Assembly: GCF_003992065.1 (NCBI RefSeq)
Contig: NZ_RQUZ01000017.1
Coordinates: 1 to 37,310, forward strand
Direction: 5' to 3'
DNA: 37,310 bases
DNA from: Veillonella seminalis
GTDB taxonomy: Bacteria > Bacillota > Negativicutes > Veillonellales > Veillonellaceae
Position 1 is the first letter of the stretch. Each line of letters begins with the position of its first letter. Below, piece by piece: positions 15,978 to 24,021 of this stretch. Below the pieces are notes generated by a model, which was not told where the DNA came from, did no database searches, and worked only from the letters and a program-made list of their open reading frames with translations. Both the position numbers and the translations under genes were made by a program.

Positions 15978-17209
15978 AAGCTGACACCTCCTTGCACGAG
16001 CTGCGCCGCCACATAGAAAAGGCCGCCCAATACAGCCCCTACCAAGGAGCCGTTAATACGAATCATCTGAAGGTCATGATATAACTTACCTTTAATCAAA
16101 TCCGATAAACGTTCCGGCGAATAGGTATTTAATTCACGCACCACCGACGTATCGACGAAGGGACGTAATTTGCGCAGCAGCGGTACTAATTGATAGAGCA
16201 ATAATCGTTCCAAGCTCTGCATTTTAGCTTTATCTTGCAATAAATTGCGAGCATAGGCTTCCGCCTCTTCCTGAGCCCTTTTGAAAATGCCCTGCCATGC
16301 CTTAGCATCGCCGGCCATATCTACATCATCCAAGGCATCAGTGATCCACCGATTTTTCAAATTTTCTATCTGAACACGCCACTCCTTATTACGCTCCAAC
16401 TCCGACAACAGCCAAAGTACTTTATTATACACATACTGCCCCATAGGGGAGTAAATGGATTCCTGCGATTTCAAAAACTCTGTCGCTTTATGCTGAATCA
16501 ATTCAGCCACCCGTTCCGGTGAAAAGCTGTCACTGCCGAGTGCCAATGCCAACTCGCGCCAAAACGAGTTTCCCGCATAACGATTCATCATGGACGCCAC
16601 AATACCGGTAATATACGGTTGGATCCCTTGCGAACTGATAAGGCGCTGTGCCATACGGTTAATATAGAGCCAAAGAGTCTCCGCTGTTTCGTATTTCATC
16701 ATCAAATGACCGAAGCGAATAAGCAACGGTGCTACTTCCCAATGTTCAACGCCTTGCTTAATAGCACCGGTTACCTCTTTGCGAAGCGGTGCCCCGTCAA
16801 AACGATTTCCCAATTGAGAGCCCACTTCTTCAATGAATTGATTCAACTGCTTACGCCCGTCATCACTCAAAAAATACATTAAAATACGCTTAGGAAGCTG
16901 TTCTTTTTTAATAATCATATAAACGGGTTGAACCCTGAGGAGTTCTTCCACCATCATATAACGGGCCGTTTCCACCAAGCGGGCTTTACTGCGCGGTATA
17001 AGTGCCGTTTTATACGAAATCCCCAAAGGCTTTTTAAACAAAGCAGTAACCGCATACCAGTCAGCCAAGCCACCAATCATGGCGGCCCCGCTTACATGTG
17101 TCAGAAAACCGAATAAAGGATCCTGACGAAACGGGTATACACCTAAAAATACAAGCATCATACCAAACAATAAGCCGGTAGCTATCGGCCAGCCTGTTCG
17201 TTGTTTCAT
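15974..17209 (-). CDS. DUF445 family membrane protein (first of tandem pair)
   Basis: A 411-residue DUF445 protein of unknown function with motif LADWYAVTALFKKPLG near the N-terminus, YKTALIPRSKARL next to it and a C-terminal INGSLVGAVLGGLFYVAAQ membrane hairpin. An upstream ATG at 17239 overlaps the MBL gene. The ATG at 17209 is preferred because AAAGGA lies 6 nt before it and hydrophobic sequence follows directly. It is 16 bp after the MBL hydrolase gene and overlaps the second DUF445 gene by 4 bp. Confidence 0.85.
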   Translation of the reverse strand: MKQRTGWPIATGLLFGMMLVFLGVYPFRQDPLFGFLTHVSGAAMIGGLADWYAVTALFKKPLGISYKTALIPRSKARLVETARYMMVEELLRVQPVYMIIKKEQLPKRILMYFLSDDGRKQLNQFIEEVGSQLGNRFDGAPLRKEVTGAIKQGVEHWEVAPLLIRFGHLMMKYETAETLWLYINRMAQRLISSQGIQPYITGIVASMMNRYAGNSFWRELALALGSDSFSPERVAELIQHKATEFLKSQESIYSPMGQYVYNKVLWLLSELERNKEWRVQIENLKNRWITDALDDVDMAGDAKAWQGIFKRAQEEAEAYARNLLQDKAKMQSLERLLLYQLVPLLRKLRPFVDTSVVRELNTYSPERLSDLIKGKLYHDLQMIRINGSLVGAVLGGLFYVAAQLVQGGVSL

Positions 17210-17225
17210 GCCCAATCCTTTCAAA

Positions 17226-17933
17226 TTATTCAATACCATACTCGCTTAATTCAACACCATCGCCCGGATGTTTAGGACTCCAAACCGGCATATGTTCATA
17301 TAAGGAATTAAAATATAAAGACGGGGTCCACACAGGACCATGTCGATGCATCGGTACAAATAATTTTGGCAAACGACCTACGGCATGTAAAAATTCAAAG
17401 GCACCCCATTCACGGGCATCTTCCAATCGATCATCTACCGGGAACATAGCTAGATCAGGTGTAATTCCGGCAATGCGTTTAAATTCTTTAGCCGCAAAAT
17501 CACGGGCAAAGTCAATATTTTCCGGTGTATCGCCAAGCCAGTGCCACCAATTCAAATCGCCGGCGTGAAAAATAGTCGAACGACCGGTATCAATTAAGAA
17601 CGAGCCCCCTTCATCAGTGGAGCCGTACATAGTAACCTTCAAACCTTTAACCGTAGTTGTATCGCCGACCTCCATAACGGTAGTACGATCTTTCGGCATA
17701 TCCGTATGCGGTACATCGGCATGAACAATATAACGAGTTGTAGGACTGTTAAAATTCAAAATAGCCGGTGAATAATGATCACCATGCCAATGAGTCACAA
17801 AGAACCAAAGTTCTTTACCTGCTTCTTGTGCTTTCTTTACAACTTGCGCTTCATCTTTCCAGTAATCAAATACATAGCATACATTACCGGCATCTAACAT
17901 GAAGCCGCTGTGTTCCAAATAATATAATTTCAT
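17226..17933 (-). CDS. MBL-fold metallo-hydrolase
   Basis: A 235-residue metallo-beta-lactamase-fold protein with the metal motif THWHGDH (His48, His50, Asp52, His53), later ligands in FHAGDLNWWHW (about 142-152) and a C-terminal MHRHGP. The domain opens with the short MKLYYLEHSGFML pattern seen in UPF0173/YcjX-like small hydrolases. Substrate unknown. It has an AGAGGTG ribosome site and leads the operon with two DUF445 membrane proteins, which may point to an envelope or lipid-related role, but nothing in the sequence proves that. Confidence 0.85.
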   Translation of the reverse strand: MKLYYLEHSGFMLDAGNVCYVFDYWKDEAQVVKKAQEAGKELWFFVTHWHGDHYSPAILNFNSPTTRYIVHADVPHTDMPKDRTTVMEVGDTTTVKGLKVTMYGSTDEGGSFLIDTGRSTIFHAGDLNWWHWLGDTPENIDFARDFAAKEFKRIAGITPDLAMFPVDDRLEDAREWGAFEFLHAVGRLPKLFVPMHRHGPVWTPSLYFNSLYEHMPVWSPKHPGDGVELSEYGIE

Positions 17934-18080
17934 GGTATCACCTCTACTTAAGAGTCATAGATTATATAAATTTAATTGACATCAGCTTAACCAAGCAGCT
18001 GTAATCGCTATTTGGTCAAATAACATCTTATTGATAATATTATTACTTACAGGTTCTATTATACCACAAAACACAAGCTA

Positions 18081-18134
18081 AAAAACTCCGTTATTGTCGC
18101 AGTTTTTCAAAAACTTGTTACAATAACGGAGTTT
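18081..18134 (-). terminator. Terminator of pta
   Basis: A perfect 15-bp stem (18083-18097 with 18120-18134). The inner segment is itself a hairpin, AGTTTTT (18101-18107) with AAAAACT (18109-18115). On the minus strand the stem ends in a T-run (18081-18085). It lies 25 bp past the pta stop. The rest of the 226-bp gap up to the MBL gene is AT-rich with no further feature seen. Confidence 0.85.
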
Positions 18135-18159
18135 ATTATTCATTAGCTATATGAAACTA

Positions 18160-19161
18160 TTATTCAACACTTTCAGCTGCTGCAATAGCTACTACATCAA
18201 CGATATCAGTAGCGAAGCAACCGCGAGACAAGTCATGAATAGGAGCTGCCAAACCTTGAATCAATGGTCCGAGAGCAGTGGCACCGGCAAAACGCTGTAC
18301 CAATTTGTAACCGATGTTAGCTGCCTGGAGATCAGGGAAAATCAAGATGTTAGCTTTACCGGCCACTTTGCTGCCCGGAGCTTTGCGTTCAGCAACGGAT
18401 GGTTCGATGGAAGCATCGAGCTGTAATTCGCCGTCAAAATCGAAATCTACATTGCGTTCTTTCAACATTTCAACTGCTGCTACTACTTTATCTACTTCAG
18501 GAGAGGACGCAGAACCTTTAGTGGAGAAAGATAAGAAGGATACGCGAGGGTTAGCCATGTTGCCAACTTTGCGAGCTTTTTCTACGGAAGACATAGCGAT
18601 GTCAGCCAATTGTTCGGAAGTTGGGTTAGGAATAACGCCGCAATCGGAGAATACGAGCATACCGTCGTCGCCATATTGTTTTTTGTCAGAGAAAACAAAC
18701 ATGGAGCTGGATACGGTTTTAAGACCTGGTTTAGTACCTACAACCTGTAAAGCGGCACGCAATACATTAGCAGTAGGGCTGGCAGAACCGGCTACCATGC
18801 CGTCAACTACACCGAGGTGTACCAACATAGCACCGAAGAATAAGCAATCGCCAAGCATAGTTGCTTTTGCTTTTTCAGGAGTCATACCTTTTTTAGCACG
18901 TTTTTCTACAAACACGTCAATCATTTCAGGTAAACGATCGTAAGTTTCAGGGTTGATGATTTCAGCACCGTCAACATTAAAACCTTCTTTTTGAGCCAAA
19001 GTTTTAACTTCTTCAGGGTTACCAACCAATACAGGGGTTGCAAAACCTTCTTTAAGAATTAATTCAGTAGCTTCTAATACACGAGCATCTTTGTATTCAG
19101 GTAATACAATTTTTTTGCCTAACGGTTTTACTTTTGCTTTTAAGTTTTGTACTAATTCCAC
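18160..19161 (-). CDS. pta: Phosphate acetyltransferase
   Basis: A 333-residue short-form phosphotransacetylase that interconverts acetyl-CoA and acetyl phosphate, feeding ATP generation with acetate kinase. It has the family length of B. subtilis-type Pta without the N-terminal regulatory domains of the enterobacterial enzyme. Conserved blocks include LPEYKDARV near the start, MVAGSASPTANVLRAALQ in the middle and PDLQAANIGYKLVQRFAGA near the C-terminus. Start is GTG with AGGAGG 8 nt upstream. It is a single gene; ackA is not adjacent. Relevant to fermentative energy metabolism. Confidence 0.95.
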   Translation of the reverse strand: MELVQNLKAKVKPLGKKIVLPEYKDARVLEATELILKEGFATPVLVGNPEEVKTLAQKEGFNVDGAEIINPETYDRLPEMIDVFVEKRAKKGMTPEKAKATMLGDCLFFGAMLVHLGVVDGMVAGSASPTANVLRAALQVVGTKPGLKTVSSSMFVFSDKKQYGDDGMLVFSDCGVIPNPTSEQLADIAMSSVEKARKVGNMANPRVSFLSFSTKGSASSPEVDKVVAAVEMLKERNVDFDFDGELQLDASIEPSVAERKAPGSKVAGKANILIFPDLQAANIGYKLVQRFAGATALGPLIQGLAAPIHDLSRGCFATDIVDVVAIAAAESVE

Positions 19162-19218
19162 AATATCGTCCTCCTTGACTGTGAACGGCCCTCTTCACGG
19201 ACCTTTTATTACTATTTT

Positions 19219-19224
19219 ATTATA
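19219..19224 (-). promoter_or_regulatory. Probable -10 box of the pta promoter
   Basis: TATAAT on the minus strand, 58 bp before the GTG start. The -35 at 19242-19247 (TTTAAT) is weak. Confidence 0.45.
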
Positions 19225-19451
19225 ACAAATTCGCAAGAGAGATTAAAGGGGCTCCTATTATATTACTTTTTGTAAATTCACATGACTTTTAGAGATAGGT
19301 CATACACTAATTGATAAAATACTCTCACTTATTATTGTTTCTAAAACAAACGTATATCATTCATCCTATCGGCATAATATCTGTGTTTATCCTACATTTT
19401 TTCTATGATTTCTCTTTTAAAAATTTATTCCGAAATATCTTGAAATTCTCA

Positions 19452-19480
19452 TTTACAGCATTCAATGACTGGGGTATAAT
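19452..19480 (+). promoter_or_regulatory. Promoter of the bioW operon
   Basis: TTTACA (19452-19457), a 17-nt spacer and a perfect TATAAT (19475-19480). Transcription would start near 19487. This is the only strong promoter seen in the 410-bp gap between pta and the membrane protein gene. Confidence 0.8.
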
Positions 19481-19488
19481 AGCCTTAA

Positions 19489-19519
19489 TGTTAACCATAT
19501 TATATACTAAAGGTTTACA
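19489..19519 (+). promoter_or_regulatory. Candidate BirA-type biotin operator of the bioW operon
   Basis: Half-sites TGTTAACC (19489-19496) and GGTTTACA (19512-19519) separated by 15 nt, with 7 of 8 positions complementary. This matches the known BirA box pattern (TGTTAACC, spacer, GGTTAACA) of Firmicutes and covers the transcription start. A third GGTTAACAA follows at 19524-19532. The biotin repressor-ligase BirA is expected to bind when loaded with biotinyl-AMP. Confidence 0.7.
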
Positions 19520-19571
19520 TTCAGGTTAACAATAGGTATTTAGGGATTTTTTTTAGAAAAGGGATTTAGGT

Positions 19572-20078
19572 ATGAGAAATTCTAATATTCGTTTCATTTG
19601 CGAAATCGCCATCTTGGCAGCCATGATCGGAATTACGGGCGCTATAAAATTACCAAACATTATTCCCGGTGTGGAATTCCAGTTATCGGCACCATTAGCC
19701 GTTGCCATCTGCTGCGTATTCGGCTTTAAACGTTACATCATTGCCGGCTGTTTAGCCAGTGCTATTTCCCTTATGTTGGGCACTCACAACTTATTAAATG
19801 TAGCCATTCAGATGCAGTTCCGCATTATTGCCGGTGCGGTGCTTTACTTAGGCCACAACGCCATTTGGTCTCAAGTTGTTGCCGGTCCTATCGCTTCAAT
19901 TGTGGCCCGCCTCACCTTGGGTCTATTCTTTGGCAAATTAGCGATGGCTATGATTCTTATGGCCATACCGGGGTATATTTTTACCGCCGTCTTCTCCCCA
20001 ATTTTAGTTAAAGTGTTGTCCCGCGTTCGTCGCTCTGTTCCGGCACTTTCCGGAGGTGACAAGTCTAATGCTTTATAG
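19572..20078 (+). CDS. ECF S-component-like membrane protein in the biotin operon; candidate biotin-precursor transporter
   Basis: A 168-residue hydrophobic protein with about six membrane segments (roughly 9-27, 36-52, 54-71, 80-97, 99-121, 125-148). The short length, the start NIRFICEIAILAAMIGI and the GVEFQLSAPLAVAI pattern resemble substrate-binding (S) components of energy-coupling-factor vitamin transporters. It is not obviously BioY. It is the first gene after the putative biotin operator and its 3' end overlaps bioW by 11 bp. Because BioW needs free pimelate, import of pimelate or a related precursor is the inferred role. No ECF ATPase or T-component genes are nearby; they would have to be encoded elsewhere. 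Confidence 0.65.
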   Translation: MRNSNIRFICEIAILAAMIGITGAIKLPNIIPGVEFQLSAPLAVAICCVFGFKRYIIAGCLASAISLMLGTHNLLNVAIQMQFRIIAGAVLYLGHNAIWSQVVAGPIASIVARLTLGLFFGKLAMAMILMAIPGYIFTAVFSPILVKVLSRVRRSVPALSGGDKSNAL

Positions 20079-20826
20079 TATTCGCATGCGTTCGGCCAAA
20101 GGCGGTGCCCATGAAAACGGCGGCCATCATATTTCCGGTGCCGAACGGATTTTGAGTAAAGAAGAGTTAGCGCAAACAGCCTCTGAACTCGTAACCAGAG
20201 CGTTAACTCACAGTAAAGGCTGTGCCGATTTTATCCGCATCACCATCGATGCCATTGAAGATGACGCCATAGTATACAAACCGGCTCTAGACGTAGCCAT
20301 CACCAAATCCGAATCGGTAACGGACGGGCTTAATGAAGCGTATCGCCTGTTAGAAGTGTCCGGCATTAAACGTGAAGCCGTTCAAAAAGCACTGTCCACC
20401 CTCCGCAGTCAACCGGAGAATATGCGCGGTACCTTAATTTGTAATGCTTATACCGGCGAACGAATGGATACCTTAGGCCTGCGTGGTGTTCGTGTAAGCC
20501 GCATGGCCTTTGCCGAACCGGCTAAAGCGATTGAGCATTTTGCCAAAGAAGGTCATACGGGCGTGCATTTTGAAGAAGCTTTAGTATTGGCCTCCAAAGT
20601 ATTATCCTGTCCGGGCATCCTCGGCGAATTTTGCGTGTCCGATGATCCCGATTATGCCGTAGGCTATGTAAGCTACGGCAACACCTATCACCGCTTGACG
20701 CCCGTCAAAGAATTGGGTGACCAACGCGGCGGTCGAATCTTTTTTGTAAAACCGGAAACCGATATGGACTCCTTGCGATGCTATTTGGAAGAGACTACCG
20801 TATTAATAACAATTGAAAGTATTTAA
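20068..20826 (+). CDS. bioW: 6-carboxyhexanoate-CoA ligase (pimeloyl-CoA synthetase)
   Basis: A 252-residue BioW: it activates pimelate with ATP and CoA to pimeloyl-CoA, the first committed substrate for biotin. The N-terminal family signature YSIRMRSAKGGAHENGGHHI-like block with HISGAER, and the middle GLRGVRVSRM and C-terminal FCVSDDPDYAVGYV blocks, are typical. An ATG at 20056 is in frame, but 20068 is preferred because GGAGGTGA lies 8 nt upstream and the protein then starts at the usual MLYSIRMR. It overlaps the membrane protein gene by 11 bp, indicating coupled translation. Confidence 0.93.
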   Translation: MLYSIRMRSAKGGAHENGGHHISGAERILSKEELAQTASELVTRALTHSKGCADFIRITIDAIEDDAIVYKPALDVAITKSESVTDGLNEAYRLLEVSGIKREAVQKALSTLRSQPENMRGTLICNAYTGERMDTLGLRGVRVSRMAFAEPAKAIEHFAKEGHTGVHFEEALVLASKVLSCPGILGEFCVSDDPDYAVGYVSYGNTYHRLTPVKELGDQRGGRIFFVKPETDMDSLRCYLEETTVLITIESI

Positions 20827-20842
20827 CAAATTTTGTTATAAT
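20813..20842 (+). promoter_or_regulatory. Internal promoter for bioF
   Basis: TTGAAA (20813-20818), inside the last codons of bioW, an 18-nt spacer and TATAAT (20837-20842). It overlaps the palindrome TAACAAA-T-TTTGTTA (20824-20838). Confidence 0.6.
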
Positions 20843-20915
20843 ACAAGTGTAACATTCCTTTAAATCGTTAATAAACAAAAGTATTTGAGAATAGTTAGCA
20901 AAAATTAACATCATC

Positions 20916-20981
20916 TGTTAATTTTGATTCTATTCGTCAATAATTAACAACATTTTATAGCAGTCATCTATAATTAACAAC
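20916..20981 (+). promoter_or_regulatory. TTAAC-repeat region in the bioF leader
   Basis: The 11-bp sequence TAATTAACAAC occurs twice, at 20941-20951 and 20971-20981, exactly 30 nt apart. TGTTAATT (20916-20923) and AATTAACA (20942-20949) also form a perfect 8-bp inverted repeat 18 nt apart. This resembles a degenerate biotin operator but with a longer spacer. A TATAAT overlaps the second repeat (20969-20974). Confidence 0.4.
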
Positions 20982-21020
20982 CTTTACTCTATGGATTATT
21001 AATGATAAGCGGGGGGTATT

Positions 21021-22190
21021 ATGTTTAGAAAAGCCATCTGGGAACAAATGAATGAGTCGCTTCAAACGCTCAAAGAAGAACATCGTTTTCGCCAATGCAC
21101 TGCCTACACACCTATCGACAGTACTCATGTAGAACTTAACGGTCGTAAGTATTTAATGATGGCCTCCAATAATTATTTAGGGTTTACCCATAACTCGGAT
21201 GTTATTGCGGGCGCTCAAAAAGCCATAGAAACTTATGGGACCGGATCCGGCGGAGCACGTCTGACCTCAGGCACCAATCCGCTCATCACCGAGTTGGAAG
21301 AAGATTTAGCTTTTTTCAAAGGTACCACCAAAGCCTTAGTTTTTAATACGGGCTATATGGCCAATGTAGGTACTATTTCCGGTCTTATGGGCCCCGGCGA
21401 TCATATACTCAGCGACGAACTCAATCATGCCAGCATCATTGACGGCTGTCGCCTAAGCGGTGCCGATGTTCATGTATATCGTCACAGTGATATGAAGCAC
21501 TTAGACGAACTGCTCGCCGATTTGCCGGCAACCGGCAAACGGCTCATTGTTACCGATGGTGTGTTCAGCATGGACGGCGATATTTGTCACCTGCCGGCCA
21601 TTGTTAATCTGGCCAAAGAACATGGCGCCCTCGTTATGGTTGACGATGCTCATGCAACCGGTGTTATCGGCGAAGGCAAAGGCACGGCCCATCACTACGG
21701 CTTAAGCGATGATGTAGATATTCAACTCGGCACGCTCAGTAAAGCACTCGGCAGTGAAGGCGGTTATGTATGCGCCAATGAAGTAATCATCAATACTTTA
21801 ATCAATCACAGTCGCAGCTTTATCTTCTCCACCGCTTTAGTACCGGCTGCTGTAGGTGCCACCAAAGTCGCCTTGCAGCTATTGGAAAAAGAGCCGTATC
21901 ACATCGCTCAATTGCGTGCCAATGTGCATGATATGTCCAAAGACTTGGAACGTCATAATATTCCGGTAGCTCATAATGCCATCCCTATTTTCCCTATCAT
22001 CGTAGGTTCTGATGAAAAGGCCTTAGAGGTTTCCGAAAAATTATTTGAAAAAGGAATTATCTTAACCGCTATTCGTCCACCGACTGTAGCCCAAGGCCAA
22101 AGTCGTCTTCGTTTGACCGTAACAGCCGATCATACCAAGGAAGACTTATGGTATGTAGCCGATACATTGGCGGAAGCATTGAAAGATTAA
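21021..22190 (+). CDS. bioF: 8-amino-7-oxononanoate synthase
   Basis: A 389-residue PLP enzyme of the alpha-oxoamine synthase family that condenses pimeloyl-CoA with alanine to KAPA. The PLP Lys is Lys241 in LGTLSKALGSEGG. Other family blocks are GTGSGGARLTSG, DELNHASIIDG and VDDAHATGVIG. Sequence alone cannot fully separate it from 2-amino-3-ketobutyrate CoA ligase, but its place after bioW settles the assignment. A GGGGGG ribosome site lies 4 nt before the ATG. It is 194 bp downstream of bioW with its own probable promoter, so it can be expressed separately. Confidence 0.92.
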   Translation: MFRKAIWEQMNESLQTLKEEHRFRQCTAYTPIDSTHVELNGRKYLMMASNNYLGFTHNSDVIAGAQKAIETYGTGSGGARLTSGTNPLITELEEDLAFFKGTTKALVFNTGYMANVGTISGLMGPGDHILSDELNHASIIDGCRLSGADVHVYRHSDMKHLDELLADLPATGKRLIVTDGVFSMDGDICHLPAIVNLAKEHGALVMVDDAHATGVIGEGKGTAHHYGLSDDVDIQLGTLSKALGSEGGYVCANEVIINTLINHSRSFIFSTALVPAAVGATKVALQLLEKEPYHIAQLRANVHDMSKDLERHNIPVAHNAIPIFPIIVGSDEKALEVSEKLFEKGIILTAIRPPTVAQGQSRLRLTVTADHTKEDLWYVADTLAEALKD

Positions 22191-22311
22191 CAGTCTAATC
22201 AATGCAAGTAGTCCGGTTAACGCATTAATAGAATAACCGTCTGAACAATCTTAAAGAATAATCTGAAAAATCTTAACGAATGATACATTAAAATTTAATA
22301 GCAACACATAT

Positions 22312-22350
22312 AAAAAGAGGTAACGATTAATCGTTACCTCTTTCTTTTTA
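22312..22350. terminator. Bidirectional terminator between bioF and the phosphoesterase gene
   Basis: A perfect 30-nt palindrome with two 15-nt arms (22314-22328, 22329-22343), flanked by A-run on the left and TTTCTTTTTATTT on the right. It serves bioF on plus and the converging phosphoesterase gene on minus. Confidence 0.85.
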
Positions 22351-23688
22351 TTTACTTAATATAACTGAGTCAAACTGTGTTCCGTCAGCCAAATAGGCAT
22401 CAACCGTTAACTGATTGTTATCCTTGCGAAGAACTAAATAGTTATCACCGTCAAGATATGGCGACACATACTCATCCAAAGGATGTTCTTTCCAAATATT
22501 CGCATACTTCACATCACCGGCTACACCCGTAATGATGTAGTAAGGTCCTTTTTCACTGCGTGCAAAGCTTTCCACATGACCGCGGCGACGATACATATGA
22601 TAATGAGCCGATAATACTAAGTCTACATCATATTTTTCAAAAACCGGCATGAATAATTCACCCATATCGCTGAAACCGGCTTGCATACTAGCCACCCGAG
22701 TATTCGGGTAACTGAAGGTATCGCGATGCATGAGCACAACCTTCCAAGGTTTAGTCGTAGCAGCCAAATCCTGCTCCAACCAGGCCATTTGCTCAGCTTT
22801 TACCTTATCACGATAACTCTCATTCATTTCGGCAAACTGTGTATTCAATACTACAAAATGAACATCACCGTAATCATAGGAATAGTAGCCTCGGCGTGAA
22901 GAATCACCCGCTTCAGTACTATACGGTTTAGCCTTAGGTGCATCAAACTTAAAAAAGCTGTCATACGCTGTCGGTTCTTTAAACTTCCAATCGAGTGAAT
23001 AATATTCATGATTACCGCTAACACCTACAAACGGTATATTGGCAATCATCGGTTCTACGGCACCGAACCAAGCATCCCATTGGTAAGCCGATTCGCCGTT
23101 ATCTACGAGATCCCCCATATTAACAAAGAACGATGCTTCCGGATTTTCCTTGTAGGCCGTATTCACCAAATCTTTCCAGCCGCGATAATCCGACGATTGT
23201 GAATCCGGGAATATTAAAGCGGTAAAGTTCTTAGGATCCATAGTGTGCAAAGTATGCCAACCTTTGGTAATCACATTTTTACCCACTTGGTATTCATATG
23301 TGGAATTCGGCGTTAATCCCGTAAATTCGGCCCGATAAATATATCTGACCGTCTTGTCTTCTTCAAAACGCTCCATCGTAGCCGGAATGGTCTGAATGGT
23401 AGAATCTGAAGCCCCTGCTATTTTATAAAGCACTACCGGATCTGATTCCGGTGCATGGGTTTCCCACATAATAATACGCGACGTCGTCATGTCCGGTGTA
23501 ATCAACTGCCGTACATACAATGCCTCCGTGCCCGCCTGCGGCAGCAATTCATAATACAAAGTGCGACCTTGTCGCACTAAACCGGCGCCCCATGCGGTTG
23601 AACTAATAATGACACCTAACACAACAACCAATGCCACCATAGCACTCAACCACGTAAGCCAGCTCTTGCCTCTCTTTTTTTCTTCCAT
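22348..23688 (-). CDS. Purple-acid-phosphatase-like metallophosphoesterase, membrane-anchored
   Basis: A 446-residue exported phosphoesterase. An N-terminal hydrophobic segment (about 13-33) acts as signal or anchor. Then comes a fibronectin-like purple acid phosphatase N-terminal domain (about 50-150) and a calcineurin-like phosphoesterase domain with motifs PDSQ, GDLVDNG, GNHEYY, LMHRDTF and AHYHMY. It probably hydrolyses phosphomonoesters or diesters outside the cytoplasm; substrate unknown. The first motif reads PDSQ rather than the usual GDxx, a variation seen in parts of this family. GAGGAG lies 8 nt upstream of the ATG. Confidence 0.88.
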   Translation of the reverse strand: MEEKKRGKSWLTWLSAMVALVVVLGVIISSTAWGAGLVRQGRTLYYELLPQAGTEALYVRQLITPDMTTSRIIMWETHAPESDPVVLYKIAGASDSTIQTIPATMERFEEDKTVRYIYRAEFTGLTPNSTYEYQVGKNVITKGWHTLHTMDPKNFTALIFPDSQSSDYRGWKDLVNTAYKENPEASFFVNMGDLVDNGESAYQWDAWFGAVEPMIANIPFVGVSGNHEYYSLDWKFKEPTAYDSFFKFDAPKAKPYSTEAGDSSRRGYYSYDYGDVHFVVLNTQFAEMNESYRDKVKAEQMAWLEQDLAATTKPWKVVLMHRDTFSYPNTRVASMQAGFSDMGELFMPVFEKYDVDLVLSAHYHMYRRRGHVESFARSEKGPYYIITGVAGDVKYANIWKEHPLDEYVSPYLDGDNYLVLRKDNNQLTVDAYLADGTQFDSVILSK

Positions 23689-23859
23689 ATAGTTAACTCC
23701 TCTTATCTCACTAACTTCTTATACTATCTAATTATTTACAGATATAATCATCTACAGGTGCGGTCATTACGGCTCCGGCACATCTGACAGACTATAAATT
23801 TACCTATAAATCAATAATTGAATTTTCTCATCGAACTTTTTCTATATCTTACATAACTT

Positions 23860-23890
23860 ATTATACATATTGAAGTTAACTCTAAGTCAA
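23860..23890 (-). promoter_or_regulatory. Promoter of the phosphoesterase gene
   Basis: TTGACT (23885-23890), a long 19-nt spacer and TATAAT (23860-23865) on the minus strand, about 170 bp before the start codon. Confidence 0.45.
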
Positions 23891-23951
23891 GGAAATTATG
23901 GAAAACATCTTTCTTATTTTAATTTTTTTGAAAAAAACTCAGCTTGCAAAT

Positions 23952-23986
23952 AAAAAACAAGAATTTCCATCACAGAAATTCTTGTT
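23952..23986 (-). terminator. Terminator of the truncated phosphatase paralogue
   Basis: A perfect 12-bp stem (23956-23967 with 23975-23986), 7-nt loop, T-run on the minus strand (23952-23957). Confidence 0.8.
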
Positions 23987-24021
23987 ATCTCCAAATTATT
24001 AATGTACCGAACTATTATGGC

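Noticed and set aside
19311-19529. A 72-codon plus-strand frame before the bioW operon
   Set aside because: It covers the promoter and operator, has no ribosome site and a composition of random AT-rich sequence.
22216-22221. GTTAAC after bioF, and others at 23692-23697 and 23875-23880, as biotin operators
   Set aside because: Single half-sites with no partner at the right spacing; expected by chance in this base composition.
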